44,745 nt of DNA from Elusimicrobia bacterium HGW-Elusimicrobia-1 (lineage in GTDB: Bacteria; Elusimicrobiota; Endomicrobiia; PHAN01): assembly GCA_002841695.1 (NCBI GenBank), contig PHAN01000013.1, positions 1 through 44,745 on the forward strand, given 5' to 3'. Shown piece by piece: positions 38,601 through 44,666 of the stretch; the stretch's first letter is position 1, and each line of letters begins with the position of its first letter. The notes below the pieces were generated by a model, which saw only the letters and a program-made list of their open reading frames with translations, ran no database searches and had not been told where the DNA came from. The position numbers and the translations under genes are program-made.

Positions 38601-41600
38601 CGCCGTGAGTGTTTCCACGACTACGCTTTCATCGCAGCTTGTCATAAACTCTCTGAACACGAACACCAACCCCAACGGTCCCACTGAGTTTACTGATTTC
38701 GCCATCGCGGTGGCCACGTCCTCGATATGGCCCACCACATATTACGTCGACGCGGGCGGCGCGATCGTGCCGGAGCCTGACTGGATATCTTCGGGATGGG
38801 GCGGCAAAAACGTCAACGGTCTTGCGCCCAATACGACCTATTACTTCAGCGCCGTCGCCAGAAACGGCGACGGAATAGTCACGGCCTTCGGCCCGTCGAG
38901 TTCCAAAGCCACGCGCGCGGCGACGCCTCAAATCGTCTCCGTCGAGCCGGACTCAGGCGGCCCCTCGTCCAAACTCCTCGTCAATTATTCCGGCGCGGCA
39001 TATCAATATAAACTCTGGTACGCGACTTATTCCGCGACGGAAGCCAACCGCAACCTTCTTTCCGACTGGGCAATATCCACTTCGACGCTGCACGAAGGAT
39101 TAAGCCCCAACAAGAAATACCATTACTGGCTAAAATCACGCAACGTCGGGTTCGTCGAAAGCGAGTTCTCCGACGAAGCCAATGGGTGGACTCAGGCCAG
39201 CCCGCCCGTTTCATACAATCCGTTCTACTCACCGGCGAGCGTCTCTCAGGATTCCATGCAGATAAACTGGACGGCGGGTTCTCCGGCGAATCCTTCGGGC
39301 ACCTACTATAAAATACAACGCGCCACGTCGTCGGATTTCGGCGGCAATATAAGCGAACTCAGCGTCCAGAACACCTATTATTATTACGACGGAGCGCTTG
39401 CCCCGAACCGCAGATATTTCTTCCGCGTCGCGGCCAGGAACAACGCCGACATACCCGTGTGGACACAATATTCCGCCCTCAACCAACCCGCCGACGGCCG
39501 CGCAACCTTGATAGAATCTCCGACGGGTATAACCGTTCCGCCGGAATTTGTGACCACCACGGCGTTAAGAGCAATCGCCGACGGAGAATTTTACAACCTC
39601 AACAATCCCGACGGCGGCAACAGCTCCGCGATAAACTTAATGTATAGTTCGAACGCCGTTACGGGAGTCGCCAGGGGCTACGGGCAGCAAAGTTATTGGG
39701 ATATTTCGGGACTCACGCCCAACACTACTTACACATTCAGCACGATATCAAAAAACTGGGATAATATAGCCAACGACTGGCTCCCCTACACCTCCACAAC
39801 AGCCACTCGCATAGAAAATCCGACGGGAGTCGAGTTCATCGTATCTTCAATGACGATACAGTCGCGGCCTGTTTTCGCATCGGGACCTGCTAATCTTGGG
39901 CTTGGTCAATCGGGCATAAAACACTGGGGCATAAACACGATGAGTTTGAGCCCGGACGACAACATAGAGTACATACAATCAACGTCGACCTGGCGTCTGT
40001 GGAGCGATCTGAGCCCCAACAAACTTTATAACTTCCAGATAAGAACCAAAAACCGCCAAGGCACACTCAACGACTGGGTAACGGGATTTTCGACCTATAC
40101 GCACTGTGTCCTGCCCTCGACTCCGACGGTTCAGGATAATCCCGGGGACCACACGCCGCCATCCGGAACCCACTTTACGAGAGTAATAGTCGAAGGCGAC
40201 AATCCCGTCGGATCGGGCAAAACGGATTTCGCCGTATGGAGCATCAACGATGGCCAGTGGCTCAACGGACTTGGCGGAATTCAGGCATCCGTCCAATGGT
40301 CAACCTCGACGGTGTGGTACCATTACAACCTTAACGCCAACACTCTCTACCGGTATCGCGTGAAAGCGCGCAACATCGCCGCCATCGAGACCGTGCTGTC
40401 GTCAACGGGCTCGGTCACGACCGGGCCGGGAGCCGCAGATTGGATAACGGCGGCGGAAAGAAGCGTGGTGGCCGAAGGCGAACTATACAGGATAAAGTGG
40501 GATTGGGCCGACGTAGGCGGCGCGAATTATTACGAACTCTGGATTTCCACGGACGGCGCCTACTACGAACAAATGGCCGGCATAACGACGGAATTGACTA
40601 CGTCTTACTACACCGGTCACTATCCCGATAAACCGAATAAAAAATTCTGGGCGAAGGCCAGGGGCAAACAAGCGGGCTTAAGCGGCTACGGCGGATGGTC
40701 TCCTTCCACATGGACATACACCCAGATAGAACGCGCCCAAATGGTGGAACTCAACGTTACATCATCCACGCAAATAGCGATGCGCGCCCGCTCGATAGTA
40801 AACGACATCCCCGCCGGATTCAGCCGGATTCAGGAAGGGTCATCGGCCATATCCTACTGGTGCTCCACCTCGCCTTCCGTCAGCCCGACGGTATTCTCGT
40901 CGTCGGTGAGTTGGACGCAGACCACTTCCTACTTCCAGCTTCCCGGTTCCCTTACCCCCAACACGACATATTACTTCAAGGCGCAATCCAGAAATGCTTT
41001 GGCTGAAGTTATGGCGGTTTCATCCGTCGCCGACTCGACGGTCACGTGGGCCAACTCTCCGTCCGCGCCCGCCCTCGTCGTGGCCACGTCCGACACGCTC
41101 AGAATCGCGGTCTCCGTCAACGGCAATCCGACGCATACGCTTTACGCGATTTACTTCGACGTTCCCGTGGAGCGTTATGTGGACGCCTCCGGCAACGCGG
41201 TATCGGCGACACCCGTGTGGCGCACTTACTCGGACTGGAACGGCGCGGCTGGCATCATCGTAGGCGGACTTGTAAAATCGGCCGAGTACAAAGTAAAGAG
41301 CCGCGCTCAAAATTCCCTGAGCATTCTTACGGCTTGGAGCCCGACTCTCACCGCCTATACCCTCGGCGGACAGCCCATCATCGAGAATACCTCGCCCGGC
41401 GCCGCTTCGCCCGTCTGGACGAACGCTTCGACATGGAAGTTCAGGGCGTCAAACTCTGATTCTTACCGCTGGCTCTGGAACAAAATATTCGATTCCGTCG
41501 TATCCGCTTCGTCGAGCGACCTCTGGGACGGCATCTCTGAAATCACCGGCTCCATCGACTCCGAGGGATCGTGGTACTTCCACGTGGCGGGCTTCTCGGG

Positions 41601-43122
41601 AGACCCTGCGTCCAAGACCGGACAGACGACTTTCGGGCCGGTAAGATACGACAACACCGCTCCGTCGATGGGAGCCGTATCCTCTCAGATGTCGGCCTCG
41701 GATGCGACTCCCATAGAAACCAATGCGTGGACACGCGAAGAAACGCCGTATTTCTACTGGACGGAGCCATATTCCGGCGGCGTCAACGAGAGCCCCATAG
41801 CCGGTTACAGCATAACTTTCTCGACGAACGCGGAAGCCGCGCCGGACACGGTTATAGACACGACCGACGCGTTCTACGACGTATCGGCTCCCATCGCCGC
41901 CGGCGGCGTCTGGTATTTCAGAGCGCGCGCAAAAGACACCGCCGGCAACTGGTCAAGCGCCGTGTCGTTCACCTACAAGTTCAACTCCGGCGAGGATCGT
42001 CCGTCGGTGACGGCCATAACGCCGCTGGGACAATTCATAAACGGCGGCTGGCACGGAGTCAGCGTTTCAAGCCACATAACCGTGACTTTCGACAGATCTA
42101 TGGACAAGGAATCCACCGAGGCGTCGGTGGCGCTCTACGCCGTAAGAGATAAAAACGGCAACACTATCTTTGCCAACATATCGGGCGCAACCGTATACAA
42201 CACGCAAAACTATAAAGCGGTGTTTACGCCGGGGGCGCCGCTTCTTACGAATTACACTTATCGTATCGTCGTCACCGTGGCGGCCAAGGACTCCATGGGC
42301 AACAACCTTGCCGAAGCGTCCGAAGCCGTATTCCACACTATGCTCGACGAAAATATTTCCAACACGATAGTCGCCGCCGACGAAAAAACAAAAGTGGAGA
42401 TGGAACGCGGCGCGACGTCGGAGCCCGTCTACGTCGTCATAAATATCGACCCTGTGGCGTCTCCCATTCACGTAACGCCGTCGGACATAACCGAAGCATC
42501 GGCCAAGGTCGCATCGTCGGACGCCAGAGGTTTTACGAAAATCATTTCAGGCAGCGCAAGAGAGTTTACCGCCTACACCGCCGCGGGTAACCGCCTCAGC
42601 AAGTTCGACGCGCCCGTAACACTGACAATGCCTTACGACGACTCCGACCGCGACGGCGTGGTCGACGGAACGTCGCCGGGAATACTCTCAAAAATGCTCA
42701 AGATAGTTTACCTCAACGAGGCGACCAAGGAGTGGGAAGAACTTGAAAGCGCAGTCGACACCTCCCGCAGAATCGTGACCGCCCGCACTATGCACTTCAG
42801 CGTATACGCTCTTAAAGGTTCGCCGTCCACGGACGTATCGGCCGCGTACGCCTACCCTGTGCCGTTCGACACCGCCGAAGGTCATACGCAAATCCGCTTC
42901 GGCAAAGTCCCGGCCTCGCCCATACCGTCGGTCTGCACAATAAGAATATACACGATAACCGGCTCTCTGGTAAAAGAAAAAGAAGTCGACGACGGAACCG
43001 GCATATGGTCGTGGGACGTAAAAACCGAATCTAAGCAGCCCGTCGCGCCCGGAGTTTATATCTACATCGTCGAGAATTCCGACGGAGTCAAGAAAATCGG
43101 TAAGTTGATGGTGATTAGATAA
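23635..43122 (+). CDS. Giant exported FN3-repeat protein (6,495 aa) with FlgD-like C-terminal domain
   Basis: An uninterrupted 19.5-kb frame. Layout: signal peptide (SVVFAAVLSVFAPTAAVAV); shared beta-sandwich (~40-165; LWLRYNASYN, WEMLTVSGTP); a linker with two YTGxGDFF repeats; about 57 FN3-like modules (~230-5920), each ~100 aa and ending in patterns such as LTPNTTYYFRAKSRN; Ig-like modules (~5920-6120); a Big_5/SbsA-type Ig domain (~6122-6240; ITVTFDRSMDKES); a ZU5-like region (~6240-6400); and a FlgD-like/type-A-sorting-like C-terminal domain (~6402-6495; YAYPVPFD, IRIYTITGSLVKE, GVYIYIVEN, KIGKLMVIR). No enzyme domain is seen, so adhesin, stalk or matrix scaffold is likely. A PorV-like gene follows at 50 bp. 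A REP fragment is embedded in the frame at 35871. Confidence 0.9.
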   Translation: MSVEKVFTRLSILSILRASAASVVFAAVLSVFAPTAAVAVNTHVIRETSIVQRGSGAFRLELDTAAVFQIAATTNVPVTVTLWLRYNASYNTGSGYPVVSLEGLGVSHFSTATANALDAWEMLTVSGTPTGQGVINLTVKSFSSAGGSKVYFDEIVAISTEAYTGGGDFFTASTDEADEEPIKTLYNALEEPRLYTGSGDFFIFESSYPASAIFQKYYETPTASTGSFATAISSTALQWNWSDNSSGKKQEEEFRIYSSTGALKTTKAANATYWDEPGLSPNTTYFRLIRAWNVVGSSDTGIISGVTLAQARPVDSLTALSGSQIRVNFAGGDNPSGTLYAIKAVVGELTYYVNSANSQLTGSPDYQTLAAWGVPRDVSGLSGNTLYNFSVVARNHAGSINEGEGNSKSTLANKPVAQSFNDNFITTHSVRCYWDANGNGGGTTYRVQMSTANDFSVINATKTTSAGIYLDFDGLSANSGYYFRVCALNLESEPTAFENLTSVGPKYTRIESPVLTSSQLSMYVSSTVVNFGAQSFTKLSDGSSGIQFEESGSEGGPWTSGWEKNKIWTRRADNPTSAPALLANTTYSFRARSQNIAALGNDYTDTIVAATKIEPVFTMEWIIGSSSIGVRALPSGGGSFSNISSGLSAINYTICVNTYQWTNTGVSSSAWIQSGDYFYFTAYTGANDAITSNTTFYFISNSRNYDGVLNSTITHITKVTLPATPLAPTVGMPAGDPLNRLGVEIPDETPLNPAETQYAVALSTMPSGVPVYWVQTDRSTGVAAVWRTKSGWNTDLWGAGAGVGVKDLLWNTSYYVRVKARNSSEEQTSLGAATHKTTYAGMPYAIALSTASGVSGRLDAYWSPADAAANYRVQIVSAAVGDTFGNFDYVSGDSGWMGLSSHTFTGLGVNKKYFVRAISRNRDGVNRSTGTAANWTTDGDKYAFTLPDIPVGVNIKYDIGYTSAAIVWSEGSNPPGTATKYSVEISSSASFQWITDSEANFSETIPEKKFIGLSKNTVYTARVRAKNYDGGNPGAWVATGSSCTLIETPLSVIASNIAQTNATLTINWENSFDLSDAGGDGSRWLLNKESDSNTYDSIKYPTEQDDYWRDGQSWTVQDIFGASNGTLQANTTNQFRVKVRNKDKVETPWITSSVMCSKIQNPTGVTLVEATTWYVRAKPAGTFSNLGAGTTASAVAVWKTGESDPDDEAAAGALWKTNTDDYRQFDANPNAEIIFYAKARNKFAVPSYWGTSSAPTAATYYTLAEIPPAPTLSGMTTGSLRVNILTAENPGVTLYAVKITTSGGADRWLNSAGNIAASPLWQTESQWEGADGYKTAQGLTPNTSYFISVAAKNQAGSITNYGGVSAKWTLIEAVSSAAAIEIGSSTVKIQAYPTGAAGYTNLGSGSSHLRMAANVGAFPEVPYETVVSTNVFEFTALAANAEHNFYAKSYNGEDVGSGASGGVSLSTATRIQPASGVAFGAVTNASIEARAAGDFSNVTASTSGLIVYKTSPAPAEDSGWQRNTNFWQFSGLQPNTTYYFKANSRNIYGLPNTETVIISTITRANAPSAPTVSIVSTDSLNVLINENSNPPATEFRILISSTNWAITKYIQANGSVGDAAIWRTKANWGGDNGIDVTGLTPNTQYRFKVTARNYQGAVTADSSESSRYTKIQMPEGFDYEIWRTSVSVTATGDLTNVESLGWIQFGRTANGLSWTDTSDLNGTGVQTYAWTDLAANTTYQFRIRTKNAMLDAVNDYVVDNATATRIESVAACLATVNSSSQLSIAPSNAGAMSNLAVGQSGWRMRIQDGGTDEISYSEWRNDTVAISSSGLKPNAPYNMSGQSRNRLGLVNPWSAWYSTYTYANVPSSPVVQAVSGYDDRLKIIIDDFANAGNPSSTLFRIEIRKVDGGSWDVNQKFIRDIGGLYYISDNVSDAAYKTRSDWGAEAGSIIRSLESNVEYALRLVARNAYGHLTAAGAETKRKTLPGKPANVTAVPAGGYETSRIAISWDSNAAQYRVQHATSAAGGWLDVFTAWALTSASTVHYSVTPSSQVFYRVMARNTDMSETDWSDVTSTYTWAAAPGASYLMYPSTYSLKIEWVASGNPASAQYYAEVSIDSTTFSGASASGWISSTSTVIESLAQNNKYYSRVKARNPAGVSTAWGDVSAYKYTLIADCTDVVMLSNSVNSIQVKGVPEPVNLGVDYNSTGIDFKNLSTGTSSQWIQTNSWTNNTGLGANWVYSYQVRVRNGDGIGGAGGWLPDGGRNIATAMESPTGVTILSVSSHSISAQVSPTGSYTQPTIDESGLAIECHANAAYTSFVSSSGWKQDQNTQGLFSLLAANTTYYFRAKSRNKLGAESDWSGFGSTVTLCAQPIQASPADISSGSFVAKWGDGGNPGGTRYELWHSTRPDYFVTASTITTANDYTAAGLLANSTYYSRVRALNRAGTPTNWTDLNYVITKIETAAGIEFVDVTTGSIRGKAEGSFTYITSGDSGWLIENIIAGTSSQWQNTEPAFWLSAADPNSDLTENLKASKQYTFRAHTRNRAAEATPYVQVSTWTRARAPGYDNLSQIAAGTIRANWTVNENENAQYYVECSTKDNYSVAFATRNWGAAINYLFTGLNPNERYYSRAKSRNTNVGGSDTDWTYLPSSYTLIQNITSAAFPSVGVTSITVQASAPSNITAGASGMVFKWSTDDFVGNVTSTTFIQQTSTAIASLTPNTTYYFRFITRNGDAQEGSESASWAKSTLAQAPPQPVISNLSGSSLRVTINTGANSAHTLYSIKTVTGNTTYYVNASKQLAPEGETQWATTAGWNSPFDITGLTGNTQYTVFVRAKNSEGTLTSYSAYATSSTLADVPGQPGLVVLSTHSINVVVSEGLNSPETEFAIAVSSDEWATSAYVSSSTYETITYENWTTKTGWGGVSGRALGARRPNTGFSYKVIARNKDGIMTAWSLANQKYTKIETPEGINFQVGTTSASVAPVGDFTKEPGEQWIRYRRNSTYANWTDAAVYDWTGLTPNTTYGFYAQTRNKENLENSMVGPVDNATLIELPSSMSFEIYSSSIYARPSGTFTNLAAGDAGIIAVRQGDGTQLWQNTTNYQWTFDGLDPATAYNFRANSRNRYGIANSSTGWITRYTLPAAPPAPNLTGVNASQLSLEINEGANAGSPNVAYAVGVSTAANFNTVKFASYTGTGYVTATAPQWRSYDDWGGVLGFTLGSLSSNTTYYIAVKARNPDAMETAYSSVVSTRTKITTPSSVEFVSLGVTSSTVKGANPEISGFEAGDASGINFEVFVDSYATLISSSNFIKDNLWTIEGLAGNTTYWWRIVTRNPDGSLNTANKVGATAQRIESVAYPIFRVESANAIQVAPSPSNYSEIETGVSGIAFYETSLSTTSGWRKTTDYWTLSALSPNTQYSFYANSRNRAGLANTPTPTISTYTLANVPLTPGLAAMSVSSINIVVNENSNPAATIFAIAASSDNWATTKFIASNGIFADTETWRTRSEWGGGSGIVSGGLEANRQYRFKTKARNQSGIETQYSLVSSKFTLIERSTNAVFSPVTETAITLAGTPTPSRLTTGAIFFENQTTSANSGWLTTNSWPNSGLSTNTLYNYTITTKNGDGALNESSDILPRATRIESPGSIETIETLETSITLKVKNAQGGNAFSNLTSGDSGIYFWGINISTNSGWIQQTTWTLTGLSPSTKYGFNVKTRNRDGLIESNPLADGSTFYTAPEAVSINSLSTGDPTDTAIHLMISSGTNGIETLYQVAVSTVEGFASGTTYYVDATLGILVTNPNTTWNIHDVWRNDGGGKNVAELSGNTMYNFKVRAKNPQNTISPWSAVGQRSTNSSAPENLAAAALSSSTIRITWTGTGPKYQVERATWNAPSAVAPQTNGWTRISDWSAGASFDHEGLSANVRRWYRARAGNDGDVGVSNWAGNNVNRYTLAALPAAAAFADVSSSEIRAGWTSGGNPDLTEYKVFVSSAGVGVSTITSYGYTPDLASQLFQFLDLNTTYYFWARARNGNNIESTDRVLGSTSTLCAAPAAPSMVAASTHTVWVGINDAGNPPSSKYALRISSPNGILRYAQNDGALGDTPFWKTKSDWLVSGSTVVGLLTNTSYFVDVSALNNNGIATTFSAGSAKFTYAAVPQAGSFAVWTTSITANFAFAGNPQNTFYQVRRATHSQITGSVENADGVDITSGTFASLNPNNRQWFWARAKNGDNIWSDHASLGAKYTRIETASNMSFAVHWTSITATAADSFTSLGDGESRIILRETRTVQSSTHTSSGNLNWTCDGTLAPNTTYGFTVQSFNGDGLANAESAVTLKATRIENPTGLEFIETSTWYVKVAPRNEFSSLNVGLSGVEIQRTGSADSSGYQNSTSAWTNNGLDASRIYYYRARSKNRDGLANDWSNAFSTYTRANPPAPGSPSIPGRGVNFIEINWYENNNSTYTYYYVEGSSVSYGGEPTNASGWLPNTTYYLLNLVPNTSYYLRVKARNASNIETAWTQLGAAWTNIEFVTGISFDGVFRTSATLSALGGPFTRAGAGLSGVSIGVYRDEYYTELRSSKPYDASAAHTPVNLVANTTYYFTANSRSGDGDENESVGTLSSPISKITLIERPAGVKFGAITNTSIQAAPDGNFTNLSSTGSGVITYSLSASTNSGWRGTTSYFTISGLSPNTVYTFKADSRNRAGVASGETLNVSTYTLASSPLASVFTGITTTTVRASWTAGLPANPENTEYYVEASSVSPAGPYNYHNGWQTSIYRDFDNLSPNVKYYFRVKSRNFAAAESEWVDLGMKYTLIEQVTSANYAVYPSSISITASPQPSNLDEGSSGIIFTNLTTGVNSTWITNISYVFGSLTQNTTYQFRVNTKNGDGVSNTAYNLPLSCTLINPATGVAFGNFSATTVDVRGAGNFPSNLGAGLSAVAAEIRNADLDYSSHVWVPSENTHTFVGLSTNTAYTFRANSRNQFGASPSSTSWVTRYTLAATPGAVSVSTTTLSSQLVINSLNTNTNPNGPTEFTDFAIAVATSSIWPTTYYVDAGGAIVPEPDWISSGWGGKNVNGLAPNTTYYFSAVARNGDGIVTAFGPSSSKATRAATPQIVSVEPDSGGPSSKLLVNYSGAAYQYKLWYATYSATEANRNLLSDWAISTSTLHEGLSPNKKYHYWLKSRNVGFVESEFSDEANGWTQASPPVSYNPFYSPASVSQDSMQINWTAGSPANPSGTYYKIQRATSSDFGGNISELSVQNTYYYYDGALAPNRRYFFRVAARNNADIPVWTQYSALNQPADGRATLIESPTGITVPPEFVTTTALRAIADGEFYNLNNPDGGNSSAINLMYSSNAVTGVARGYGQQSYWDISGLTPNTTYTFSTISKNWDNIANDWLPYTSTTATRIENPTGVEFIVSSMTIQSRPVFASGPANLGLGQSGIKHWGINTMSLSPDDNIEYIQSTSTWRLWSDLSPNKLYNFQIRTKNRQGTLNDWVTGFSTYTHCVLPSTPTVQDNPGDHTPPSGTHFTRVIVEGDNPVGSGKTDFAVWSINDGQWLNGLGGIQASVQWSTSTVWYHYNLNANTLYRYRVKARNIAAIETVLSSTGSVTTGPGAADWITAAERSVVAEGELYRIKWDWADVGGANYYELWISTDGAYYEQMAGITTELTTSYYTGHYPDKPNKKFWAKARGKQAGLSGYGGWSPSTWTYTQIERAQMVELNVTSSTQIAMRARSIVNDIPAGFSRIQEGSSAISYWCSTSPSVSPTVFSSSVSWTQTTSYFQLPGSLTPNTTYYFKAQSRNALAEVMAVSSVADSTVTWANSPSAPALVVATSDTLRIAVSVNGNPTHTLYAIYFDVPVERYVDASGNAVSATPVWRTYSDWNGAAGIIVGGLVKSAEYKVKSRAQNSLSILTAWSPTLTAYTLGGQPIIENTSPGAASPVWTNASTWKFRASNSDSYRWLWNKIFDSVVSASSSDLWDGISEITGSIDSEGSWYFHVAGFSGDPASKTGQTTFGPVRYDNTAPSMGAVSSQMSASDATPIETNAWTREETPYFYWTEPYSGGVNESPIAGYSITFSTNAEAAPDTVIDTTDAFYDVSAPIAAGGVWYFRARAKDTAGNWSSAVSFTYKFNSGEDRPSVTAITPLGQFINGGWHGVSVSSHITVTFDRSMDKESTEASVALYAVRDKNGNTIFANISGATVYNTQNYKAVFTPGAPLLTNYTYRIVVTVAAKDSMGNNLAEASEAVFHTMLDENISNTIVAADEKTKVEMERGATSEPVYVVINIDPVASPIHVTPSDITEASAKVASSDARGFTKIISGSAREFTAYTAAGNRLSKFDAPVTLTMPYDDSDRDGVVDGTSPGILSKMLKIVYLNEATKEWEELESAVDTSRRIVTARTMHFSVYALKGSPSTDVSAAYAYPVPFDTAEGHTQIRFGKVPASPIPSVCTIRIYTITGSLVKEKEVDDGTGIWSWDVKTESKQPVAPGVYIYIVENSDGVKKIGKLMVIR
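24325..41390 (+). repeat. Array of about 57 FN3-like modules with higher-order order
   Basis: By manual parsing I see three module classes. A: WTAGGNPxxTxYxVExS type. B: short modules with FTNLxxGDSG and SGWxxxTxxWTxxGL, often preceded by RIESPTGVEF-like linkers. C: long modules with INENSNPxxTxFxIxxSS, WRTKSDWGG and ARNxxGxxTAYS. B-B-C triplets recur (for example 27772-29600 and 32535-35190), with A modules between blocks. Modules are diverged rather than identical, so the array is old. Confidence 0.75.
35871..35895 (+). repeat. REP-like fragment inside the giant reading frame
   Basis: GATTCTTCGCTACGCTCAGA followed by ATGAC matches the right arm of the 71-bp REP-like element (ATCCTTCGCTACGCTCAGGA, TGACA) at 23 of 25 bases. 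In frame it encodes ILRYAQND in the middle of a C-class FN3 module. Confidence 0.7.
42841..43122 (+). other. FlgD-like/type-IX-sorting-like C-terminal domain of the giant protein
   Basis: The last ~94 residues carry the pattern YPVPFD ... IRIYTITGSLVKE ... WSWDVK ... APGVYIYIVEN ... KIGKLMVIR, the hallmark of FlgD Ig-like and T9SS type A C-terminal domains. In Bacteroidota such domains target proteins to the type IX system, where PorV acts as shuttle. A PorV-like gene follows directly. Confidence 0.7.
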
Positions 43123-43148
43123 AGTGGTTAGTGGTTAGTGGTTAGTGG
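43123..43148. repeat. Tandem GTGGTTA repeat, left arm of an inverted repeat
   Basis: About 3.5 copies of a 7-bp unit (AGTGGTT) just after the giant gene stop. The complementary copies CACTAACC lie at 43274-43292 inside the next gene's signal-peptide codons. Nineteen bases pair perfectly, enclosing the PorV-like start codon (43172). Confidence 0.85.
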
Positions 43149-43171
43149 CGAGTAAATAAAACGGATAATAT

Positions 43172-44374
43172 ATGAGAAAATTGTGTCTTTTGACTAGTGT
43201 TCCGGCGGCTATAAGCGGGCGGGGACGACTCCTGCGGCGGATTGCCCTTGTCCTTGCCTTTACTATTCACTATCCACTAACCACTAACCACTCTCTTTGG
43301 GCTGCCGGAGAAACCGCCGCCGAATTTCTTAAACTCAGCCCCTCGGCAAGGGCCGCGGCATTGGGAGACGCGGGCGTAACATCTCTGGACGTTTCCGCCG
43401 CTCATTACAATCCGGGCGCTCTATCGGGCATAATTCAGGGCGAAGCGTCATTTATGCACGTGGCTCATTATCAGGATGTATCGTATTCCTACGTCGCGGC
43501 GGCTTATCCCACGTCGCAGGGAACTTTCGCGGCGTCCTTCGGCTCGCTGGGAGTCGGAAAATTCCAGGGCTACAACGTCTTCGGCGAGGCCACGCGCGAA
43601 GTAACCGCCGGAGCGTCCGTAATAGGATTAAGTTACGCCAACTTTCTTTACGGCGACGCGCGGGCGCTTTCAAAACTCGGCGGCGGCCTCACCATCAAAA
43701 GCGTGTCTGAAACTCTCGACAAAAAATCCGCCAATACCATCGCGTTCGACATAGGAATGATTTACTCTATGATGGTGGCGGATCGCCCGCTGGCTCTGGG
43801 CTTGAGTTTTCTTAATATGGGCGGCTCTCTTAAATATAATCCGGAGTCCGCGGGATTTCCTACTCCCACGACTGTAAGATTCGGGGCGCTCTACTCGGTA
43901 AACGTGGCGCAAAATCCTCTCAATACAATGATTGAGATAACAACGCCTCAGGGCGACAAGGCAGCCGTGGGCCTCGGCCTGGAATATATCATAAGAGGTC
44001 TTCTTGCCATAAGAGGCGGATACACCACTGGCGGCGAAATAAAAGATGCCGTGGGTATGAGGTTCGGTTTCGGGCTGAATCTTATGGGTGTCGAGTTCGA
44101 CTACGCTTCGGCGCACGCGGGGGAACTCGGGATTTCGCACAGAGCCGGCATAACCGTAAGATTCGGGCGGCAGGCGCTGCCGATGGCGGTGGGACTTCCG
44201 CCGACGATGTCATCGGGATACACGGTCGACGCGATATACCAGAGAGCCGTTAAATTATACGAAGAGGGGCGTTATCCGGAGGCCGTCATAGAGTTCAACA
44301 GAGCGCTTGAATCAGACCCCACAAACCAAAAAGCGCTTGAATATATGAAGAAGTCCACTGAAAAGATAAAATAA
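43172..44374 (+). CDS. PorV-like outer-membrane barrel fused to a C-terminal TPR
   Basis: 400 aa. An N-terminal signal peptide (RRIALVLAFTIHYPLTTNHS, cleaved near LWAAG) is followed by a PorV/PorQ (UPF0164)-type barrel: AAEFLKLSPSARAAALGDAG, ALSGIIQGEASFMHV, LSFLNMGGSLKY, GLEYIIRGLLAIRGGY and GITVRFGRQ. Residues ~350-400 are a TPR-like repeat (AIYQRAVKLYEEGRYPEAVI, FNRALESDPTN). PorV in Bacteroidota is the T9SS component that carries C-terminal-domain cargo at the outer membrane. A TPR fused to its end is unusual and could dock periplasmic partners. The position 49 bp after a giant protein with a sorting-like C-terminus supports a cargo/partner pair. No other T9SS component is visible. Confidence 0.85.
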   Translation: MRKLCLLTSVPAAISGRGRLLRRIALVLAFTIHYPLTTNHSLWAAGETAAEFLKLSPSARAAALGDAGVTSLDVSAAHYNPGALSGIIQGEASFMHVAHYQDVSYSYVAAAYPTSQGTFAASFGSLGVGKFQGYNVFGEATREVTAGASVIGLSYANFLYGDARALSKLGGGLTIKSVSETLDKKSANTIAFDIGMIYSMMVADRPLALGLSFLNMGGSLKYNPESAGFPTPTTVRFGALYSVNVAQNPLNTMIEITTPQGDKAAVGLGLEYIIRGLLAIRGGYTTGGEIKDAVGMRFGFGLNLMGVEFDYASAHAGELGISHRAGITVRFGRQALPMAVGLPPTMSSGYTVDAIYQRAVKLYEEGRYPEAVIEFNRALESDPTNQKALEYMKKSTEKIK

Positions 44375-44404
44375 GCCGCGAAAAAGATAAAAGAAGTTTG
44401 ACGA

Positions 44405-44580
44405 AAAACCGATGTCATTGCGAGCCCATCATCACCCCTTGTCATTGCGAGTCGCGTAGGGGCGGGCTTGCCCGCCCTCAACGAAGCAATCGCGCGGAAT
44501 TGTGTAGGGGCGACCCCCCGTGGTCGCCCAAAAACAGGGCAGGCACGGGGGCCTGCCCCTACGGCAATGACAGACACCAA
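44405..44580. repeat. Cluster of dispersed repeats downstream of the PorV-like gene
   Basis: GTCATTGCGAG units (44411, 44441), a GGGCGGGCTTGCCCGCCC hairpin (44460-44477), GTAGGGGCGACC and its partner GGTCGCCC, and CAGGGCAGGCACGGG with CCTGCCCCTAC, ending CGGCAATGACA. Frames through this region spell repeat read-through only (for example CHCESRRG), so the 370 bp after 44374 hold no supported gene. Confidence 0.7.
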
Positions 44581-44606
44581 AGAGGCCCTAAAATGAAACG
44601 CGCTCC

Positions 44607-44640
<34 letters not shown>

Positions 44641-44666
44641 GCTGTCTTTATGAGATAGTCCGTAGA

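Noticed and set aside
24523-42471. Many minus-strand open frames opposite the giant gene, the longest at 37405-38478
   Set aside because: They are Arg/Gly/Tyr-rich mirror frames produced by the codon bias of the repeat gene; no start context or domain supports them.
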